Assembly: GCA_035264365.1 (NCBI GenBank)
Contig: DATFQI010000293.1
Coordinates: 1-25,050 of the forward strand
From: DATFQI01 sp035264365
GTDB lineage: Bacteria > Actinomycetota > Thermoleophilia > Solirubrobacterales > Solirubrobacteraceae
Direction: 5' to 3'
DNA length: 25,050 bases
A model generated the notes under the pieces. The model saw only the letters and a list, made by a program, of their open reading frames with translations. It had not been told where the DNA came from and did no database searches. Shown piece after piece: positions 21,871 through 25,050 of the stretch (within the stretch, counting starts at the first letter, position 1; every line of letters begins with the position of its first letter). Both the position numbers and the translations under genes were made by a program.

Positions 21871-23481
21871 ATGAGCACGACCGAGGTTCCGACCACTCCC
21901 GGCAGCGGGCCCACCGCCACGAGGATCCCGTCCGATCGCGTCTCCTCCGCGCAGCTCGAGGCGCTCGCCGCGCGGGTGCGGACGGAGGGTCCGCGTGAGC
22001 ACATGGAGGTCGAGCAGCCGTTCAGCGGCGGGCTGCTCGGGTGCGTGCCGAAGTGCTCGCCCGAGGACGTGACCGCCGCGATCGCGCGGGCGCGGATCGT
22101 CCAGGAGGCGTGGGCGCGGACGCCGTTCTCCGAGCGCCGCGCGGTGCTGCGCCGCTTCCACGACCTCGTGCTCGCCCGCCAGGACGAGGCCCTCGACCTG
22201 ATCCAGGTCGAGGCCGGCAAGGCGCGCCGGCACGCGCTCGAGGAGGTCCTCGACGTCGCGATCGTGGCGCGCTACTACGCCAACACGGCCGAGACGCACC
22301 TCGCCACGCGCCGCCGCCGCGGCGCGCTGCCGCTGCTGACCGCCGCCTACGAGCACCACCATCCGCTCGGCGTGGTGGGCATCATCGCGCCGTGGAACTA
22401 CCCGCTGACGCTCAGCGTCTCGGACGCCGTCCCCGCGCTGGCGGCCGGCAACGCGGTCGTGATCAAGCCCGACAGCCAGACGCCGTTCACGGCGCTCTGG
22501 GGCTTCGCGCTGCTCGAGGAGGCCGGGCTCCCACAGGGCCTCGTGCAGGTCGTCACCGGCTCCGGCTCCGAGCTCGGCCCGGCGCTGATCGATGGCTCGG
22601 ACTACGTGATGTTCACCGGCAGCACCGCGACCGGTCGCACCGTGGCCGAGCGGGCGGGCCGCAACCTGATCGGCGCCTCGATGGAGCTCGGCGGCAAGAA
22701 CGCGATGATCGTGCTCGACGATGCCGATCTCGGCCGCGCGGTCGAGGGCGCCGAGCGGGCGCTGTTCTCCAACGCCGGCCAGCTCTGCATCTCGATCGAG
22801 CGGCTGTTCGTGCACGAGGCGGTGGCGGACGAGTTCACGCGCCGCCTGACCGAGCGCGTGCGAGCGATGAAGCTGTCGCCGGCGCTCGACTTCGGCGCCT
22901 CGATGGGCTCGCTGATCTCGCGCGCGCAGCTCGACACCGTGACCGGGCACGTCGAGGACGCGGTCGCGAAGGGCGCGACAGTGCTCGCGGGCGGGAAGGC
23001 GCGCCCGGACCTCGGGCCGTACTTCTTCGAGCCCACGTTGCTCGAGCGCACCCGCGAGGGCATGACCCTCTTCCGCGACGAGACGTTCGGGCCGGTCGCG
23101 GCCGTCTCGCGCTTCGCCAGCGACGACGAGGTCGTCGCGCGCGCCAACGATTCCGAGTACGGGCTGAACTTCTCCGTCTGGACGCGCGACACCGGCCGCG
23201 GGCGCGCGCTCGCGACGCGGCTGCGCGCCGGCACGGTCAACGTCAACGAGGGCTACGCGGCCGCATGGGCCTCGGTCGACGCGCCGATGGGCGGCATGAA
23301 GGCGTCCGGGCTCGGCCGCCGCCACGGCGCCGACGGGATCCTCAAGTACACGGAGGCGCAGACGGTGGCGGTCCAGCGGCTGCTGCCGATCGCCCCGCCG
23401 CGCGGCATGCCCTACGGCCTCTGGGGCCGCGTCATGACGCTCTCGCTGCGGATCCTCAAGCGGCTCCCTGGCGTGCGCTGA
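21871..23481 (+). CDS. gabD2: Succinate-semialdehyde-type aldehyde dehydrogenase
   Basis: A 536-residue NAD(P)-dependent aldehyde dehydrogenase. The oxyanion Asn176 is in IIAPWNYPLT, general base Glu272 in MELGGKN, and nucleophile Cys306 in NAGQLCISIERL. The C-terminal bridging segment SVDAPMGGMKASGLGRRHGADGILKYTEAQTVAVQR is intact. The N-terminal ~40-residue extension and the QLCISIER active site match the GabD2 group of actinobacterial succinate-semialdehyde dehydrogenases, which convert succinate semialdehyde to succinate (GABA shunt or alternative TCA route). The exact substrate is inferred from that similarity. The start is an ATG with a strong Shine-Dalgarno site. The ANTAR gene begins 7 nt after its stop, so they may be co-transcribed. 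Confidence 0.88.
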   Translation: MSTTEVPTTPGSGPTATRIPSDRVSSAQLEALAARVRTEGPREHMEVEQPFSGGLLGCVPKCSPEDVTAAIARARIVQEAWARTPFSERRAVLRRFHDLVLARQDEALDLIQVEAGKARRHALEEVLDVAIVARYYANTAETHLATRRRRGALPLLTAAYEHHHPLGVVGIIAPWNYPLTLSVSDAVPALAAGNAVVIKPDSQTPFTALWGFALLEEAGLPQGLVQVVTGSGSELGPALIDGSDYVMFTGSTATGRTVAERAGRNLIGASMELGGKNAMIVLDDADLGRAVEGAERALFSNAGQLCISIERLFVHEAVADEFTRRLTERVRAMKLSPALDFGASMGSLISRAQLDTVTGHVEDAVAKGATVLAGGKARPDLGPYFFEPTLLERTREGMTLFRDETFGPVAAVSRFASDDEVVARANDSEYGLNFSVWTRDTGRGRALATRLRAGTVNVNEGYAAAWASVDAPMGGMKASGLGRRHGADGILKYTEAQTVAVQRLLPIAPPRGMPYGLWGRVMTLSLRILKRLPGVR

Positions 23482-23488
23482 GGCGGCG

Positions 23489-24043
23489 GTGGGCGGAGCG
23501 GGCAATGAAAGGCTGCGGGTGCTCGTCGCCGACGAGAGCCGGGCAGCCCTTGAGCCGGTCGGCGACGCGCTCGAGCAGATCGGGCACGAGGTGATCGCGC
23601 TCGAGGTCGTGCCGGGCGAGACGGCGCGGGCCACGCACGAGCACTCGCCCGACCTGGCGATCGTCGCGCTGCACGAGGACAAGGAGCACGCGCTCGAGCT
23701 GATCCGCGAGATCGTCGACGAGGCGACCTGCCCGGTGTGCCTGCTCGCCGGGAGCCCGAGCCGCGACTTCCTCTCGGCGGCGGCGCGGCACGGCGTGTTC
23801 GCGCACCTCGACTCGACCGATCCGACCGAGCTGGCCGGCGGGATCGACATCGCGGTCGAGCGCTTCCGGCAGTTCCGCGCGCTGCTCGGCGCGTTCGACC
23901 GCCGGGCCATGATCGAGCGCGCGAAGGGCGTGCTGATGGAGCGCCATGGCATCTCCGCCGACGAGGCGTTCGAGCGTCTCAGGCGTCAGGCACGAAACAC
24001 CCGCAGGCCGCTCATGGGTGTGGTCGAGGACCTGCTCGGGTAG
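23489..24043 (+). CDS. ANTAR-domain RNA-binding regulator with degenerate receiver
   Basis: A 184-residue protein. The C-terminal ANTAR domain (about 130-184, RRAMIERAKGVLMERHGISADEAFERLRRQARNTRRPLMGVVEDLL) matches the family pattern IExAKGxLMxRxG...AFxxLRxxA. This domain binds paired RNA hairpins to prevent transcription termination. The N-terminal receiver-like domain (about 8-125) keeps the acidic Asp15/Glu16, but the phosphoacceptor position after PDLAIV is Ala60 and the conserved lysine is missing (HLDST). It therefore probably does not take a phosphate and may respond to partner binding. The start is a GTG at 23489, 7 nt after the aldehyde dehydrogenase stop; no other in-frame start suits the first strand RLRVLVADES. 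A kinase gene lies nearby at 24416. Confidence 0.87.
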   Translation: MGGAGNERLRVLVADESRAALEPVGDALEQIGHEVIALEVVPGETARATHEHSPDLAIVALHEDKEHALELIREIVDEATCPVCLLAGSPSRDFLSAAARHGVFAHLDSTDPTELAGGIDIAVERFRQFRALLGAFDRRAMIERAKGVLMERHGISADEAFERLRRQARNTRRPLMGVVEDLLG

Positions 24044-24094
24044 AGGAACCTCCGCACCGGCCCAACCCCCGCCGGCGACGTCGTCGTCCACCAC

Positions 24095-24100
24095 GGGAGG
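24095..24100 (+). promoter_or_regulatory. Shine-Dalgarno site of the small sigma-like gene
   Basis: GGGAGG, 9 nt before the ATG at 24110, supports that short gene as real. Confidence 0.65.
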
Positions 24101-24109
24101 TCCGGCCAC

Positions 24110-24385
24110 ATGCTCCAGGAACAGCTCCACGATCGAACGCCGCTGGACATCCCGGCGCGCGACTCGCTCGTGGCCGCGGCGATCCGCCAGATGGCACGCG
24201 ACATGCACACGCACGAGGCGGCCCGCAGGCCCGCGGCGGCGCTCGTGCTCGCGCGCGGCGTGCCGGTCCTGCGCCGCCGGCTCGGGCGCACGCCCACGCC
24301 GGCCGAGATCGCCCGGGCGGGCGGGATCGACGTCGAGGACGTCCTCGACGAGCTCAACCGGAGAAGGCGCGACCTGCGAGCGTGA
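24110..24385 (+). CDS. Small protein resembling sigma-70 region 3
   Basis: A 91-residue protein with no membrane segment. Residues about 37-85 (ARRPAAALVLARGVPVLRRRLGRTPTPAEIARAGGIDVEDVLDELN) match the pattern of sigma-70 region 3, where 'LGR.PT..EIA...G...E.V' is diagnostic. Regions 2 and 4 are absent, so it cannot be a complete sigma factor. It might be a decayed sigma fragment, a small DNA-binding helix-turn-helix protein, or a protein that contacts RNA polymerase or an anti-sigma factor. A good Shine-Dalgarno site and a clean frame argue that it is made. It sits between an ANTAR protein gene and a histidine kinase gene, a regulatory setting. Confidence 0.68.
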   Translation: MLQEQLHDRTPLDIPARDSLVAAAIRQMARDMHTHEAARRPAAALVLARGVPVLRRRLGRTPTPAEIARAGGIDVEDVLDELNRRRRDLRA

Positions 24386-24392
24386 TCCGCTC

Positions 24393-24434
24393 CGGCGGGG
24401 AGATTCGCCTCTACGATGGCTCCTCTCCCCGCCG
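24393..24434 (+). promoter_or_regulatory. 11-bp hairpin enclosing the kinase start codon
   Basis: CGGCGGGGAGA (24393-24403) pairs perfectly with TCTCCCCGCCG (24424-24434). The 20-nt loop contains the ATG at 24416, and the left arm contains the only Shine-Dalgarno-like sequence (GGGGAGA). When folded, the RNA would hide the ribosome site, so translation is probably controlled. Confidence 0.65.
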
Positions 24435-25050
24435 TGTCCTCGCTTCCCGCCGTCACCTCCCGCCCTGCCGGGCCAGACCTGCTGCGCACGATCGCGGCCG
24501 GCACCGCCGCGTCCGTCGGCACCGCGTTCCTGCGCTCGCTCGTGCGCCACGTGGCCGAGGCGCTGGACGCCGAGATCGCGTTCGCCGCCGAGGTCGAGCC
24601 GGGCGGCTGGGACGAGGCGATCGTGCTCGCCGCGCACGGCCGCGACGGGGTCGAGCTGGCCGAGGGGCAGCGCTTCCCGCTCCGGGGCACCCCGTGCGAG
24701 CTGGCCGGCGACAGCGACGTCGTCACGATCCCGAGCGGCACCCAGGAGGCGTTCCCGCGCGACGGCTTCGTCGCCCGCCACGGGCTCGACGGCTACCTCG
24801 CGATCGTCGTGCGCGGCAGCGACGGCGCCCGGCTCGGCTACCTCGGCGTGATGGCCGCGCACCCGCTCGTCGCGGGCGAGGAGGAGGTCGCGGTGCTGCG
24901 CATCTTCGCCGCGCGCCGGCGCCGAGATCGAGCGCCGCCGCCACGAGGCCGCGCTGCGCGCCCGCGAGCGCGAGGTCGCCGCCTCGCGCGCCCGCCTCGT
25001 GTCGATCGCGGACGAGGAGCGCCGCAAGATCGGCCGCAACCTGCACGACG
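24416..25050 (+). pseudogene. GAF-domain sensor histidine kinase (HisKA_3 type), frameshifted and cut by window end
   Basis: A NarX/DevS-like soluble sensor kinase. The first frame (24416 to about 24913) encodes an N-terminal helix and a GAF-like domain (LLRTIAAGTAASVGTAFLRSLVRHVAEALDAEIAFAAEVEPGGW ... GYLGVMAAHPLVAGEEEVAVLRIFAAR). The second frame (from about 24915) encodes AGAEIERRRHEAALRAREREVAASRARLVSIADEERRKIGRNLHD, a coiled linker and the phosphoacceptor helix with its histidine at 25044-25046. The two parts join perfectly if two bases (GC) are restored in the run GCGCGC at 24911-24916. Either the gene is broken, it is phase-variable, or the read has an error. It is probably part of the ANTAR signalling cluster. 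The rest of the gene, with the ATPase domain, lies beyond the window. Confidence 0.75.

Noticed and set aside
21801..22220. N-terminal extension of the Tat-exported protein
   Set aside because: It would be antisense to the aldehyde dehydrogenase gene and would bury the Tat signal, which must be N-terminal.
19462..23952. 1496-residue open frame on the minus strand
   Set aside because: It runs antisense through the aldehyde dehydrogenase gene and out of frame through the Tat-exported protein gene. Its composition is Arg/Ala-rich, typical of shadow frames in GC-rich DNA.
1..25050. tRNA/rRNA genes, insertion sequences, prophage or attachment sites
   Set aside because: Gaps are too short or lack the structure. 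No transposase, integrase or phage structural gene was seen, and the lone PAAR-like gene is not enough to call a phage or injection cluster.

Overview
The window is a high-GC, gene-dense chromosomal stretch (most gaps under 100 bp). Codon use, the short 4-nt gene overlaps, a LolA-like lipoprotein with an ABC exporter, paired dynamin-like GTPases and ANTAR/PilZ signalling proteins point to a monoderm actinobacterium. The best guess is the Thermoleophilia/Solirubrobacterales (Solirubrobacter, Conexibacter or Patulibacter type). That placement is inference, because no rRNA or marker gene is present.

Layout. (1) 1-4756, + strand: the 3' part of an HrpA-type RNA helicase, a MecA-like class B penicillin-binding protein, and a DoxX membrane protein. 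(2) 4852-5178, +: a small two-CxxC zinc-ribbon protein whose stop codon interlocks with the convergent ABC permease. (3) 10982-5175, - strand: a TetR regulator, then an OmpR-type response regulator, a HAMP histidine kinase, a secreted LolA-like protein, an ABC ATPase and an ABC permease. The last three overlap by 4 nt each and sit behind an 11-bp-phased direct repeat that looks like the response regulator's own binding site. (4) 11068-13339, +: a GNAT acetyltransferase divergent from tetR across a clear TetR-type operator, then a secreted CocE/NonD-type hydrolase. (5) 18628-13336, -: two adjacent membrane-associated GTPases (GTGA overlap), a D-2-hydroxyacid dehydrogenase and an aldo/keto reductase, tightly packed as one likely operon. 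(6) 18717-19437, +: an orphan PAAR-like (DUF4280-like) protein and a PilZ protein. (7) 19438-19682: a non-coding gap with four 11-bp elements at exactly 30-bp steps and alternating orientation. (8) 21800-19683, -: a Tat-exported protein of unknown function, divergent from (9) 21871-25050, +: a succinate-semialdehyde-type dehydrogenase, an ANTAR protein with a degenerate receiver, a small sigma-region-3-like protein, and a GAF sensor histidine kinase. The kinase frame is broken by a 2-nt change in a GC run, and its start codon lies in the loop of an 11-bp hairpin.

The most unusual signals are the phased four-element inverted-repeat array (19508-19608), the start-codon hairpin plus frameshift in the terminal histidine kinase, the GTPase pair tied to two redox enzymes, and the orphan PAAR-like protein. 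No tRNA, rRNA, insertion sequence, CRISPR array or prophage was seen.
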